Assembly: GCF_002929825.1 (NCBI RefSeq)
Contig: NZ_PJJN01000034.1
Location: forward strand, 62,001 to 126,000
DNA: 64,000 nucleotides
Origin: Cryobacterium sp. Y29
Lineage (GTDB): Bacteria > Actinomycetota > Actinomycetes > Actinomycetales > Microbacteriaceae
Reading direction: 5' to 3'
Part shown: positions 9,006 through 18,045 of the stretch, piece by piece
Layout: every line of letters begins with the position of its first letter
Position numbering within the stretch: the first letter of the stretch is position 1
Notes under the pieces: generated by a model
Told to the model about the DNA's origin: nothing
Databases searched by the model: none
What the model saw: only the letters and a program-made list of their open reading frames with translations
Program-made: the position numbers and the translations under genes

Positions 9006-11543
9006 CTAGATCTTTTCGATCGGGGCGATCTTGATCAACAGCTTTTTGGCACCCATGCTGTCGAACTGCACGTGCGCGATGCGCTTGGTGCCCTCGCCGG
9101 TGACCTGGTTGACCCGGCCTTCGCCGAAGTCATGGTGGCGGATGCGGTCGCCCGCTTCCAGCTCGAGGCTGCCGTTGTCGCGCACCGTTCCGGTGATCTT
9201 GTTCGCCCACTCGGTCTTCGGCTTGCCCGGCGGCAGCCCGGCCTGCTTCGCGCTGTTGCTGCCACTGCTGCGTCCGCCATATCCGTCGCTCGAGCTGCCG
9301 TTCAGCGAGTTGCCGAAGCCGCCGAAGCCGCCGTCGCGTCGCGCGTTGAGCGCTCGCGGCTGCGTGCCCCCGCGGGAGTTGGCCATGCCCGGCGACTGCT
9401 TCCAGTCGATGAGCTCGGCCGGAATCTCCTGCAGGTATCGGCTCGGCATGGCCACGTTGATGTCGCCGAACTGGGCCCTCGTCATAGCGAGCGAGAGATA
9501 GAGCCGCTTGCGAGCACGGGTGATGCCCACGTAGAACAGACGACGTTCTTCTGCGGGGCCACCGGGTTCGTTCGCCGACATCTGGTGCGGCAGCAGCCCC
9601 TCCTCGACCCCGGTGAGGAACACGGCCTCATATTCGAGGCCCTTCGCGGTGTGCAGGGTCATCAGCGACACCGTTCCCGAGGCATCGTCGAGGTCGTCGG
9701 CGGCCGCCACGAGGGAGACCTGCGTGAGAAAGTCGACCAGGCCGCCGTCGGGGTTTTCCTTGTTGAAGGCCTTGGTCTGGGCAACGAGCTCTTCGATGTT
9801 CTCGGCCCGAACCTCGTCTTGCGGGTCGCGGCTGTTTCGCAGTACGGCGAGCAGCCCGCTGCCGCTCAGCAGAAACTCCAGCACTTCGGACACGTTGGAT
9901 CCACCGACCGGCACACCGTCATCGGTGACCGAGGTCGGCACGAGCATGAGCGCTGCGGCGTCGAGCAGTTCGGCCAGCTTCAGGATGGCCCCGGTCACCT
10001 TGGGACCGAGACCGAGCGCGGCCGAGTTGCGCATGGCCTGTCGAAAGGTGAGTTCGTTGTCGTCGGCGAAGCTCGACAGCCCGGTTTCGGTGGCCGGGCC
10101 GATGCCGCGCTTGGGAGTGTTCAGAATGCGGCGGAGGGCGAGTTCATCGACCGGGTTGGCGACGGCGATGAGGTAGGCCAGGGCATCCTTGATCTCAGCT
10201 CGCTCGTAGAACTTCGTGCCCCCGACCACCCGGTACGGCGTGGCCGAGCGCACCAAAATCTCTTCGAGCGCTCGGGTCTGCGCGTTGGTGCGATAAAACA
10301 CCGCCATGTCGCGGTAGGCCATGCCGGCAGCGTGCAGCACCTGGATCTCATCGGAGACGAACTGGGCTTCGTCGTGTCCGGAATAAGCGGTAAAACCGAC
10401 GATCTTCTCGCCGTCGCCGCCGGCGCTCCAGAGCTTCTTGTCGGTGCGGTCGAAGTTGTGGCAGATCACCGCATTCGCTGCCGAGAGAATGTTCTGGGTC
10501 GACCGGTAGTTCTGCTCCAGCAGAATCACCTTTGCTCCCGGGTAGTCCCGTTCAAAACCGCTGATGTTGCGGGTGTCTGCCCCACGGAAGGCGTAGATCG
10601 ACTGGTCGGAGTCACCGACCACGGTCAGCGACGCCCCGGGGATGGTGCCGGTGGCGTCACGCAGGTTACGCACGTGTACGCCGTCGTCTTCCATCTCCTG
10701 GGCGAGCTCGGCGGTGACCGGCCGGGTGAGCTCGTGCACGAGGGCGTACTGGGCGTGGTTGGTGTCCTGGTATTCGTCGACCAGCAGGTGCCGAAACCTG
10801 CGCCGATACAGGGCGGCGACCTTGGGGAATGCGCGGAACAGGTAGACGGTCTCGCCGATGAGGTCGTCGAAGTCCAGCGCGCTCGCGGCGCGTAGTCGGG
10901 CCGAGTACTGTCGAAAAATCTCGACGAACATGACCTCCTGCGGATCGCTCATGTTCGCGTTGCGGGCGTAGGAATCGGCGTCGGCGAGCTCATTCTTGAG
11001 CTTGGAGATCTTGGCGCCCGCCGAGCCGGGAGTGAATCCGTAGGTGTCGGCGTCGAGAGCCTTGATGATGCGCTTGAGGGTGACCTTGGTGTCGGCCGAG
11101 TCGTAGATGCTGAACGTGCGGGCAAGGCCGATCTTCTCGGCTTCGCGGCGCAGGATGCGCACGCAGGAGGAGTGGAAGGTGCTGATCCACATTCCATCGG
11201 AGGCCTGGCCGAGGATGGCGTGCACGCGTTCGCGCATTTCAGCGGCGGCCTTGTTGGTGAAGGTGATGGCGAGAATCTGGCTTGGCCAGGCATCGCGGGT
11301 TTCGAGCAGGCTTGCCACCCGACGGGTCAGTACGCTGGTCTTGCCCGAACCGGCGCCGGCGATGATGAGCAACGCCTGGCCGCGGTATTCGACCGCCTCT
11401 TTCTGCTGCGGGTTGAGCCCGTCGAGCAACGGGCTCTGTTCGCTTTGCCCCGTGCCTGCGTACCCGTTGGAATCGAGAATGATCGGCGTGGCCGAACGAT
11501 TTGAGGTTTCGGGCGCGGATTCCGCGTTCAGAGGTGTGATCAT
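9006..11543 (-). CDS. pcrA: PcrA/UvrD-type ATP-dependent DNA helicase
   Basis: This superfamily 1A 3'-5' helicase works in DNA repair and replication-fork maintenance. It has 845 residues. Motifs in order are the Q-motif region LNPQQKEAVEY, Walker A IAGAGSGKTSVLTRR (near 60-75), ITFTNKAAAEMRERV, the DEYQDTNHAQYALV Walker B, VVGDSDQSIYAFRGAD, LEQNYRSTQNIL, VMTLHTAKGLEYEAVFL-like (SLMTLHTAKGLEYEAVFLTG), and a Ser/Gly-rich linker. The C-terminal Tudor-like segment LEAGDRIRHHDFGEGRV, which ends in LLIKIAPIEKI, binds RNA polymerase in PcrA. It is a single-gene unit on the minus strand. Confidence 0.96.
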   Translation of the reverse strand: MITPLNAESAPETSNRSATPIILDSNGYAGTGQSEQSPLLDGLNPQQKEAVEYRGQALLIIAGAGSGKTSVLTRRVASLLETRDAWPSQILAITFTNKAAAEMRERVHAILGQASDGMWISTFHSSCVRILRREAEKIGLARTFSIYDSADTKVTLKRIIKALDADTYGFTPGSAGAKISKLKNELADADSYARNANMSDPQEVMFVEIFRQYSARLRAASALDFDDLIGETVYLFRAFPKVAALYRRRFRHLLVDEYQDTNHAQYALVHELTRPVTAELAQEMEDDGVHVRNLRDATGTIPGASLTVVGDSDQSIYAFRGADTRNISGFERDYPGAKVILLEQNYRSTQNILSAANAVICHNFDRTDKKLWSAGGDGEKIVGFTAYSGHDEAQFVSDEIQVLHAAGMAYRDMAVFYRTNAQTRALEEILVRSATPYRVVGGTKFYERAEIKDALAYLIAVANPVDELALRRILNTPKRGIGPATETGLSSFADDNELTFRQAMRNSAALGLGPKVTGAILKLAELLDAAALMLVPTSVTDDGVPVGGSNVSEVLEFLLSGSGLLAVLRNSRDPQDEVRAENIEELVAQTKAFNKENPDGGLVDFLTQVSLVAAADDLDDASGTVSLMTLHTAKGLEYEAVFLTGVEEGLLPHQMSANEPGGPAEERRLFYVGITRARKRLYLSLAMTRAQFGDINVAMPSRYLQEIPAELIDWKQSPGMANSRGGTQPRALNARRDGGFGGFGNSLNGSSSDGYGGRSSGSNSAKQAGLPPGKPKTEWANKITGTVRDNGSLELEAGDRIRHHDFGEGRVNQVTGEGTKRIAHVQFDSMGAKKLLIKIAPIEKI

Positions 11544-11585
11544 GGCGGTTTCCAGTGTAGGCGAGGCCCCTGACAGGCGGGCCGG

Positions 11586-12596
11586 TCAGCGCAACCCGTC
11601 GCGCACGTGCACGGCCAGATCGGGGTGGTCAACGAACACACCGTCGATACCCGTCTCGAGAATCAGGCGAAACTCCGCCTGCCAATGGCCGAAGTCCGCT
11701 CGACGAATACCGCGCCGGAACGTTTTCGCCAGAAACTTATTCTCTGGCCGCAGAGTCCAGCAGTAAATCTCCAGCCCTGCGTTGTGAGCATCATCGACCA
11801 GAGCGGATGCCCCGACAACGTCACCCCCGTCATCCGTTTCGAGAATGAGCGATTTCACGACGCTGATGCCGTCGATGCGTTCCGGCCCGGCGGCGAGGTT
11901 CGCAAGCCCGTCTGGCGTGAGGTGGTCGGTGTAAGGCAGCGCCCCGGCTCCGTGCTCGGCGACCTGGTCAGCCGGGTACCCCTGGTCTTCGAGTAGAAAG
12001 ATCCGCTTGCCGCGCACACCCTCGGCCCGCACCCGGTCGAGCACGCTCGGTTCAAAGCTCTCTACGGTGAGGCGGTCGGTGTTCCAGCCGGCCGCGGAGA
12101 CCTCGGCGGCGAACAGCTCGGGCAGCGGCAGGTCGAGGGCGGCGAAATAGTTGGCGTGCTTGATCTCAGCGACGATGCCGAGCACCCGGTCGGTCCGCTC
12201 GGCCGCGGCATCGACGAGGTCGAATAGGTCGCGCAGTCGCAGCATCGGCTGCTGGCCGTCGAAGGTCGCGTTGTTCTGCCGTAGCCTCGGCAGCCTTTCG
12301 CGTGCACGCAGGGTGCTCAGTTCTGCCCAGGTGAAGTCCTCGGTGAACCAGCCGGTGACCAGCTTGCCGTCGACGTGCTTTTCAGTGCGGCGAGCGCCGA
12401 ATTCGGTGCGTGTGGCGACATCCGTCGTACCGGAGATCTCGTTTTCGTGGCGGATCACGAGCACACCGTCGCGAGTTGCCACCAGGTCGGGTTCGACGGC
12501 GTCGGCGCCGAGGGCGAAAGCAAGATTAAAGGCGGCACGCGTGTGCTCTGGCCGGTAGCCGCTTGCCCCGCGGTGGCCAATGACGATCGGTTGCAT
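11586..12596 (-). CDS. Glycerophosphodiester phosphodiesterase
   Basis: The enzyme hydrolyses glycerophosphodiesters to glycerol-3-phosphate and an alcohol. The TIM-barrel active-site motif HRGASGYRPEHT is at residues 8-19, followed by the metal and substrate residues in EPDLVATRDGVLVIRHE. Other family landmarks are VLGIVAEIKH, SFEPSVLDRVRA, YCWTLRPENKFL and GIDGVFVDHPDLA. At 336 residues it is slightly longer than the minimal domain, and no signal peptide is seen, so it is probably cytoplasmic. The product would feed GlpD, encoded about 9 kb away. Confidence 0.92.
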   Translation of the reverse strand: MQPIVIGHRGASGYRPEHTRAAFNLAFALGADAVEPDLVATRDGVLVIRHENEISGTTDVATRTEFGARRTEKHVDGKLVTGWFTEDFTWAELSTLRARERLPRLRQNNATFDGQQPMLRLRDLFDLVDAAAERTDRVLGIVAEIKHANYFAALDLPLPELFAAEVSAAGWNTDRLTVESFEPSVLDRVRAEGVRGKRIFLLEDQGYPADQVAEHGAGALPYTDHLTPDGLANLAAGPERIDGISVVKSLILETDDGGDVVGASALVDDAHNAGLEIYCWTLRPENKFLAKTFRRGIRRADFGHWQAEFRLILETGIDGVFVDHPDLAVHVRDGLR

Positions 12597-12817
12597 GGTT
12601 GCAGGTTAACCGCGCAGGCAGAATGGATGCTGAGGGGCGGTGTGCGCTTATAGCGGAACGACTCCGAATGCCGCCGGGAATGCTGCAAATCCGCTGATCC
12701 CCAGCACATTCGACAGCGCTCTCCGGTACCTTTAAGGAAGTGCCGCACCAGGCGCTGCGTGCTGGCCCGCCCGCGCGCACCCGTTACTCCTCCAGCTGAT
12801 TGTGAGTACAGCAACAC

Positions 12818-13591
12818 ATGGCATCCTCCAACCCCGCTTTCTCCCGCAACGAAGCGTTCGGCGCTCGTGGCGCAGTGGCGTCGTCGCAGGCCCTCTCTGA
12901 CAACGATCTGCAGTCGATGTACAACCGGCCCGCCGCCGGTGCGCAAGACACCGAACGCATGACTTATGAAGACACGATCACCAAGACCGGGATTGCCTTC
13001 GCGGTTCTGATTATCGGCGCCGCCCTCGGCTGGGTAATTCCGATCTTGGCGATTCCGGGCGCGATCGCCGGCCTCGTCCTCGGCCTCATCAACACCTTCA
13101 AGAAGGAGCCGTCACCGGCCCTGATTCTCGCATTTGCCGCGGCCCAGGGACTCTTTGTCGGCGGCATTTCCGTGATGTTTAATGGCTTGTACGACGGGAT
13201 CGTCGCCCAGGCCATTCTCGCCACACTCGTGGTGGTCGGCGTGACCCTCGCCTTGTTCCGCAGCGGCAAGATTCGCGCGTCGAAAAAGGCCACGAAGATC
13301 TTTCTGATCGCCATGATCGGCTACGGAATCTTCTCGCTGATCAACTTCGGACTCGTCGCCTTCACCGGCGCCGACTCGATGCGCAGCGGCACGCTCGGCC
13401 TGGTCATCGGCCTCTTCGCGGTCATCCTCGCGGCGTACTCGCTCGTGCTCGACTTCGACTTCATCCAGAAGGGCGTCAACAACCGCGCCCCGCGCAAGTA
13501 CGGCTGGAGCGCCGCCTTCGGCATCGTACTGACCGTCGTCTGGCTGTACGTGGAACTGCTACGCATTTTCGCCATCCTTCGCGGCGAGTAG
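12818..13591 (+). CDS. Bax inhibitor-1/YccA-family membrane protein
   Basis: The 257-residue protein has a hydrophilic N-terminal stretch of about 50 residues, then seven hydrophobic segments typical of the Bax inhibitor-1 (TMBIM/YccA) family. These begin with TYEDTITKTGIAFAVLIIGA and end with LDFDFIQKGV, NRAPRKYGWSAAFGIVLT and VVWLYVELLRIFAIL. The late Asp pair in DFDFI corresponds to the di-aspartyl pH sensor of BsYetJ-type calcium channels. Bacterial function is not firmly established. It is transcribed alone and followed by a strong terminator. Confidence 0.9.
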   Translation: MASSNPAFSRNEAFGARGAVASSQALSDNDLQSMYNRPAAGAQDTERMTYEDTITKTGIAFAVLIIGAALGWVIPILAIPGAIAGLVLGLINTFKKEPSPALILAFAAAQGLFVGGISVMFNGLYDGIVAQAILATLVVVGVTLALFRSGKIRASKKATKIFLIAMIGYGIFSLINFGLVAFTGADSMRSGTLGLVIGLFAVILAAYSLVLDFDFIQKGVNNRAPRKYGWSAAFGIVLTVVWLYVELLRIFAILRGE

Positions 13592-13609
13592 CACTTTCTA
13601 AGGACATAG

Positions 13610-13645
13610 AAAAGCACCTCCGTCGTTAGGATGGGGGTGCTTTTT
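13610..13645 (+). terminator. Strong intrinsic terminator after the Bax inhibitor-1 gene
   Basis: The arms AAAAGCACCTCC and GGGGGTGCTTTT form a 12-bp stem with one G-T pair, around a loop of about 11 nt, and run into TTTTT. It lies 20 bp beyond the stop codon. Because the arms are A-rich on the left, it could also act on the opposite strand. Confidence 0.9.
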
Positions 13646-13683
13646 CGTTCTCGAGGCACACCAAAATGTGGTTGGCTGAAGCA

Positions 13684-13836
13684 ATGAGTTTCACTGACCT
13701 GCACACGCTGCTCCCGCTCGAAGCAAACGGCATGAACGCCGCGTTCGGCTTCATCGGAAGCGCCATCGTGCTCCTCGGCCTCGCCTGGGTGGTCATCATC
13801 GCTATCCGTCGCTATCTCAAGGCCCCCAAGGACTGA
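13684..13836 (+). CDS. Small single-pass membrane protein of unknown function (50 aa)
   Basis: A short open frame encodes 50 residues: a hydrophilic N terminus (MSFTDLHTLLPLEANGMN), one membrane helix (FIGSAIVLLGLAWVVIIAI, about residues 23-41), and a basic tail (RRYLKAPKD). This follows the positive-inside pattern for an N-out single-pass peptide. It sits between the terminator of the Bax inhibitor-1 gene and the MFS gene. No strong ribosome-binding site was noted (GGCTGAAGCA precedes the ATG). I do not recognise the family. Its coding status rests on the coherent topology and clean stop. Confidence 0.55.
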   Translation: MSFTDLHTLLPLEANGMNAAFGFIGSAIVLLGLAWVVIIAIRRYLKAPKD

Positions 13837-13909
13837 TCTACCGGCGAGGAGAGCGCCGTCGCCAAGCAGCGACGCCGTCATCGTCTGCGCCTGATCTAAA
13901 CTCGGGGTC

Positions 13910-15172
13910 ATGTCGCTCGGTCTCCCCTTTCGAGCGCTGTGGACATCCAGTGCCTCCTCTAATCTCGCTGACGGGGTTGCGTTCATCTCGATGCCGCTCC
14001 TGGCCGCATCGCTCACTGATGATCCGCGACTCGTCGCAGGCCTGGCGACGACCTACGCCCTGGTTCGACTTCTCGTAGCGCTACCCATCGGGGTCTGGGT
14101 CGACCGGGTCGATCGGCGCACGCTGCTGATCGGCGCCAACCTCATCAGGGGACTGGTCGTGATCGGTTTGGCCATCTTTGTGCACCTGGAGCTTGCAACT
14201 TTGCCGCTGCTCTATGCCGTGTTGGCGGTGGTCGGAACGCTGGAGAGCGCGGCGGATAACGCATCCGTTTCTCTGCTGCCCGGGGTCGTGCCGGTCGAGC
14301 AGCTGGATCGTGCGAATGGCCGCATCTCGGCAGCACAGCTGGTGGCCGATGAGTTCGCGGGCCCCCCGCTCGGCGGACTGTTGTTCGCCGTCGCGGCCGC
14401 GGTTCCCCTGTATCTTATGGGCGGGCTGTGGGCTGCGGCCGGGCTTCTCGCACTGGCGCTGCCGATGCGCGGGATCGGGGTGCGCGGGATCGGGGTGCGC
14501 GGGATCGGGGTGCGCGGGATCGGGGTGCGCGGGCTCGGGGTAGAAAGTGGAAGCGCACTGATACGACGCCAGCCCGCTGTTCGCGAAGCCATGCAGGGTG
14601 CCCGGTGGCTGGCCGGCAACCGCACGGTTGGCGGGCTCGCACTAATCGGTGCCCTCGCGAGCGTGGGCTATATGCTTCCCTTCTCGATCCTCGTTCTGTT
14701 CGCTGCGGAGCGGCTTCACCTCGATGGCTTGGGCTACGGGGTGATCCTCGCCGTTTCCGCACTCGGTGGGCTGGTCGGGTCGTTCGCCACACCACGCGCG
14801 ACAGGCCGCATCGGCTACCGCGGCACGATCGTCGGAAGCCTTATCACGGGTGCCGTGTCGCTGCTCGCGCTCTCTATCAGCACGAGTGGTGCCATCGCCG
14901 CTGCGCTTCTGGCGGTCTATATCCTCCACGCTGTGGTGTGGGGAATCTGCGCAACCTCTCTCCGACAACGACTCGTCCCCGACGATCTGCGCGGCCGAGT
15001 CAACGCTGCGTCCCACGTGCTCAGCCTTCTCGGCTTGGCGCTCGGTTCCGCGCTCGGCGGCTTACTGGCCGTGGTGAGTCTGCCGCTTTCGATCGCCGTC
15101 GGTGGCGGAGTCTTCGTGTGCTGCGCGGTACTGGCGGCCATCATCATTCCCAACGAAGGAGAGCACGACTAG
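13910..15172 (+). CDS. MFS transporter with an RGIGV pentapeptide repeat in the central loop
   Basis: The 420-residue major facilitator protein has about 12 membrane segments. The loop 2-3 signature appears as PIGVWVDRVDRRTLLIGANL. The N-terminal half resembles enterobactin-exporter-type or macrolide-efflux-type MFS proteins (ALWTSSASSNLADGVAFISMPLLAASLT). The substrate cannot be assigned. After the sixth membrane segment, residues 187-211 are four RGIGV units and one RGLGV, encoded by a 15-bp tandem repeat, an insertion not expected for the family. It is followed convergently by guaA. Confidence 0.87.
   Translation: MSLGLPFRALWTSSASSNLADGVAFISMPLLAASLTDDPRLVAGLATTYALVRLLVALPIGVWVDRVDRRTLLIGANLIRGLVVIGLAIFVHLELATLPLLYAVLAVVGTLESAADNASVSLLPGVVPVEQLDRANGRISAAQLVADEFAGPPLGGLLFAVAAAVPLYLMGGLWAAAGLLALALPMRGIGVRGIGVRGIGVRGIGVRGLGVESGSALIRRQPAVREAMQGARWLAGNRTVGGLALIGALASVGYMLPFSILVLFAAERLHLDGLGYGVILAVSALGGLVGSFATPRATGRIGYRGTIVGSLITGAVSLLALSISTSGAIAAALLAVYILHAVVWGICATSLRQRLVPDDLRGRVNAASHVLSLLGLALGSALGGLLAVVSLPLSIAVGGGVFVCCAVLAAIIIPNEGEHD
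14468..14542 (+). repeat. In-frame 15-bp tandem repeat with G-quadruplex-type motif
   Basis: Four perfect copies of a 15-bp unit (CGCGGGATCGGGGTG) and one variant copy lie in frame within the MFS gene and encode RGIGV x4 plus RGLGV. The runs GGG, GGGG, GGG, GGGG are separated by 3-5 nt, so the coding strand satisfies the usual four-run G-quadruplex rule several times over. The perfect copies suggest recent expansion by slippage. Confidence 0.95.
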
Positions 15173-15196
15173 CCCGGCCTGTCACTTACGTGGGGA

Positions 15197-16816
15197 TCAC
15201 TCCCACTCAATGGTTCCCGGCGGCTTCGACGTGACGTCGAGCACGACACGGTTGACCCCGTCCACCTCGTTGGTGATGCGGTTCGAAATCTTGGCCAGCA
15301 GATCGTAGGGTAGGCGAGTCCAGTCGGCGGTCATGGCGTCTTCCGACGACACGGGGCGCAGCACGATCGGATGCCCGTAGGTACGTCCGTCGCCCTGCAC
15401 GCCCACTGACCGCACATCGGCGAGCAGCACGACCGGGCACTGCCAGATCTCGCGGTCGAGGCCGGCGGCGGTCAACTCGAAGCGCACGATCGCATCCGCT
15501 TTGCGCAGCAGATCGAGGCGTTCCTGGGTGATCGAACCGACGATGCGAATGCCCAGGCCGGGGCCGGGAAAAGGCTGGCGCTGCACAATTTCGGCTGGCA
15601 GGCCGAGCTCGGCACCGATTGCGCGCACCTCGTCTTTGAACAGGGTGCGCAGCGGTTCGACCAGTTCGAACTTGAGGTCGTCGGGCAGGCCGCCCACGTT
15701 GTGGTGGCTCTTGATGTTGGCGGTGCCGCTGCCGCCGCCGGACTCGACGACGTCGGGGTAGAGGGTGCCCTGCACCAGGAAGCGGATCGGGTCGCCGTCG
15801 ATTTCCTTGGCCTCTTCGATCAGTTCAGCCTGGGCCTGCTCGAAGGTGCGGATGAACTCGCGACCGATGATCTTGCGCTTGGTCTCCGGGTCGCTCACGC
15901 CTTTCAGCGCATCGAGGAACTGCTCGCGCACATCCACGGTGACCAGGCGGATGCCGGTGGCCTTGACGTAGTCTTCCTCGACCTGGCGGCGCTCGTCTTC
16001 GCGCAATAGGCCGTGGTCGACGAAGACGCACACCAGCTGGTCACCGATGGCCTTGTGCACGAGGGCTGCGGCCACGGCGGAATCGACTCCGCCGGAGAGG
16101 CCGCAGATGACCTTGCCGGTGCCGACCTGGGCGCGAATCTTCGCAACCTGCTCCGCGATGACGTTGCCGCTGTTCCAGTCGGGGTTGATGCCGGCGGCAC
16201 GGTGCAGAAAGTTTTCCAGCACATGCTGGCCGTTTTCGGAGTGTTTGACCTCGGGGTGCCACTGCACGCCGTAGAGCCGCTTCTGGTCGTTAGCAAACGC
16301 GGCGACCGGGGTGGAAGTCGTTGAGGCCAGCACGGCAAAGCCCTCGGGCGCGGTGGCGACCGAATCGCCGTGGCTCATCCACACTGTCTGACTGTCGGGC
16401 TGGTCGGCCAGCAGCACGTTGTCGGCGTTGCTCACGACGACCGGGGTCGAGCCGTATTCGCGGGCTCCGGTGTGAGCGACGGTGCCGCCGAGGGCGGTCG
16501 CCATCACCTGGAAGCCGTAGCAGATGCCGAGCACGGGCACACCGAGTTCGAAGATTGCCGCGTCGAAGTCGGGCGCACCGTCGGCGTAGACGCTCGACGG
16601 GCCACCGCTGAGCACGATTCCCCGGGGGTTCTTCGCGAGCACTTCCGCTGCGGTGATCGTGTGCGGCACGATCTCCGAATACACGGATGCCTCCCGCACG
16701 CGTCGCGCAATCAGCTGCGCGTACTGTGCACCGAAGTCGACCACGAGAACGGGGCGATCGAGTCCGGAGCCGGCGAGGGGAGCATCCGCTGACGCGGTGT
16801 CGAGGGTGTCAGTCAT
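15197..16816 (-). CDS. guaA: GuaA, GMP synthase (glutamine-hydrolysing)
   Basis: GuaA converts XMP to GMP using ATP and glutamine. The class I glutaminase domain has the nucleophile Cys99 in GICYGFQ and the WHPEVKHSE His/Glu residues. The synthetase has the PP-loop [16 protein letters not shown] and ends in the family terminus [12 protein letters not shown]. The frame is open upstream to 16972, but the ATG at 16816 overlaps the stop of the DUF3817 gene (ATGA) and starts where homology begins. This gives 539 residues, slightly longer than the E. coli enzyme because of about 20 extra N-terminal residues. Confidence 0.97.
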   Translation of the reverse strand: MTDTLDTASADAPLAGSGLDRPVLVVDFGAQYAQLIARRVREASVYSEIVPHTITAAEVLAKNPRGIVLSGGPSSVYADGAPDFDAAIFELGVPVLGICYGFQVMATALGGTVAHTGAREYGSTPVVVSNADNVLLADQPDSQTVWMSHGDSVATAPEGFAVLASTTSTPVAAFANDQKRLYGVQWHPEVKHSENGQHVLENFLHRAAGINPDWNSGNVIAEQVAKIRAQVGTGKVICGLSGGVDSAVAAALVHKAIGDQLVCVFVDHGLLREDERRQVEEDYVKATGIRLVTVDVREQFLDALKGVSDPETKRKIIGREFIRTFEQAQAELIEEAKEIDGDPIRFLVQGTLYPDVVESGGGSGTANIKSHHNVGGLPDDLKFELVEPLRTLFKDEVRAIGAELGLPAEIVQRQPFPGPGLGIRIVGSITQERLDLLRKADAIVRFELTAAGLDREIWQCPVVLLADVRSVGVQGDGRTYGHPIVLRPVSSEDAMTADWTRLPYDLLAKISNRITNEVDGVNRVVLDVTSKPPGTIEWE

Positions 16817-17247
16817 GAATGCACCTCGGCAACTTTTTTCGCTTCGAGCTGCTCCAGGGAACGTTTGACGCGGCGGGTCATGGGGCCTTCCAGAAAGAAC
16901 GAGAGCGTGGGGACGATGCCGCCGAGGGCGATCAGCACGAAGAGCGGGAACGGCCAGCGCATCAGGCTCCACAAGCGGAAATCGGCGAACAGATAGAGCA
17001 CGTAGAACCAGCCGTGCACGATCAAAATGATCGTGCTGAGGTTGATCGCGGCGACCGTGTCGCGCGGCACGAAGGCGAGGAAGCCCTCGGAGCCGTTCAT
17101 CTCGAGTTCGTAGCCGAGCACGAACTTGGCGTAGACCTCGGCGCAGAGCAGCAGCAGAAAAACACCGGTGATGATGGACGACACCTGGTAGAGCCGCAGC
17201 GCACCGGGGATTCGGGAAACATCGGCGGGCTTGGGATCAAGTGGCAT
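16813..17247 (-). CDS. DUF3817 integral membrane protein
   Basis: The 144-residue protein has three membrane segments ([60 protein letters not shown]) and the DUF3817 hallmark HGWFYVLYL. It ends in a charged tail, [17 protein letters not shown]3817 genes are widespread in actinobacteria, often beside guaA, and their function is unknown. It overlaps guaA by 4 bp and begins 9 bp after the SURF1 stop, so it is probably part of the same transcript. Confidence 0.83.
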   Translation of the reverse strand: MPLDPKPADVSRIPGALRLYQVSSIITGVFLLLLCAEVYAKFVLGYELEMNGSEGFLAFVPRDTVAAINLSTIILIVHGWFYVLYLFADFRLWSLMRWPFPLFVLIALGGIVPTLSFFLEGPMTRRVKRSLEQLEAKKVAEVHS

Positions 17248-17256
17248 AGAACAATT

Positions 17257-18045
17257 CTACGCGCCCGTGCTGGGAGCCCCTGCAGCCACGTCTTCGAGCG
17301 CGGCTTCTTCCTGCTCGCGTTCCCAGGCATCGCGCACCAGTCGGTACCAGAAGAACACAGCGAACCCAGCGAAGACGACCCACTCGATGGCGTAGAAGAT
17401 GTTCAGCCAGTTCAACGACTGGTCGACTTGGGGTATCGGGGAATCAATCAGGTCGAGGCCGGCCGGGGCGTCAGCGCTCACGATGTAGGCCGAATAGACA
17501 GACTCGTCCGTGAAATCGGCCCACAGATTGATCAGAGCGGATGGCGCGACCTTCGTCAGTTCCATCGAATCGCCCTCGGGGTCGGGCAGCTCAGGGGCCT
17601 CCCCTGTGAGAAAACGCCCGGTCAGGGCAACCGGGGTGTTTTGCGGTTCGGTCTGAAGTTCAGCGATGACGGCCTCGGCCGTGGCCCGGTCTGGAGCCCA
17701 TCCGCGCGCGACGGCGATGCTGGCGGCGGTATCCGTTCGAAAATGGCTGACGACCCAGAACCCTTCGACACCGCCGTTGAAGCGGGTGGTGATCAGGGTC
17801 TCATCACCGGCCACCCAGGCCCCCTCGGTGGCTACCATCTGGCCGGTCGCGATCTGTGTCACCCCGCCGTCAGGCTGCGCCACTTCAGCGAGCGGCTTCA
17901 CCTGCTCGGTAGCTCGCTCCACTACGACGCCGGACTCGATGGCGCGCTCCAGCTGCCAGTGCCCGAGCAGGGCAAAAGCAGCGGCAATACCGAGGGCAAG
18001 CAGCAGTGCGGCCACCCAGCGGGGGCGCAGCATCATTTTGATCAC
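17257..18045 (-). CDS. SURF1-family protein
   Basis: SURF1 proteins assist assembly of haem-copper cytochrome oxidase. The 262-residue protein has the expected layout: an N-terminal membrane helix (WVAALLLALGIAAAFALLGHW), a large extracytoplasmic domain with the conserved VARGWAPDR, and a C-terminal helix (NIFYAIEWVVFAGFAVFFWYR). The GHWQLERA after the first helix matches the family GxWQxxR pattern. The start ATG at 18045 overlaps the antiporter stop by 4 bp, although the functions are unrelated. Confidence 0.9.
   Translation of the reverse strand: MIKMMLRPRWVAALLLALGIAAAFALLGHWQLERAIESGVVVERATEQVKPLAEVAQPDGGVTQIATGQMVATEGAWVAGDETLITTRFNGGVEGFWVVSHFRTDTAASIAVARGWAPDRATAEAVIAELQTEPQNTPVALTGRFLTGEAPELPDPEGDSMELTKVAPSALINLWADFTDESVYSAYIVSADAPAGLDLIDSPIPQVDQSLNWLNIFYAIEWVVFAGFAVFFWYRLVRDAWEREQEEAALEDVAAGAPSTGA

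Noticed and set aside
8955-10895. 646-codon plus-strand frame antisense to pcrA
   Set aside because: The helicase motifs on the minus strand are complete, and the plus frame has no recognisable domain.
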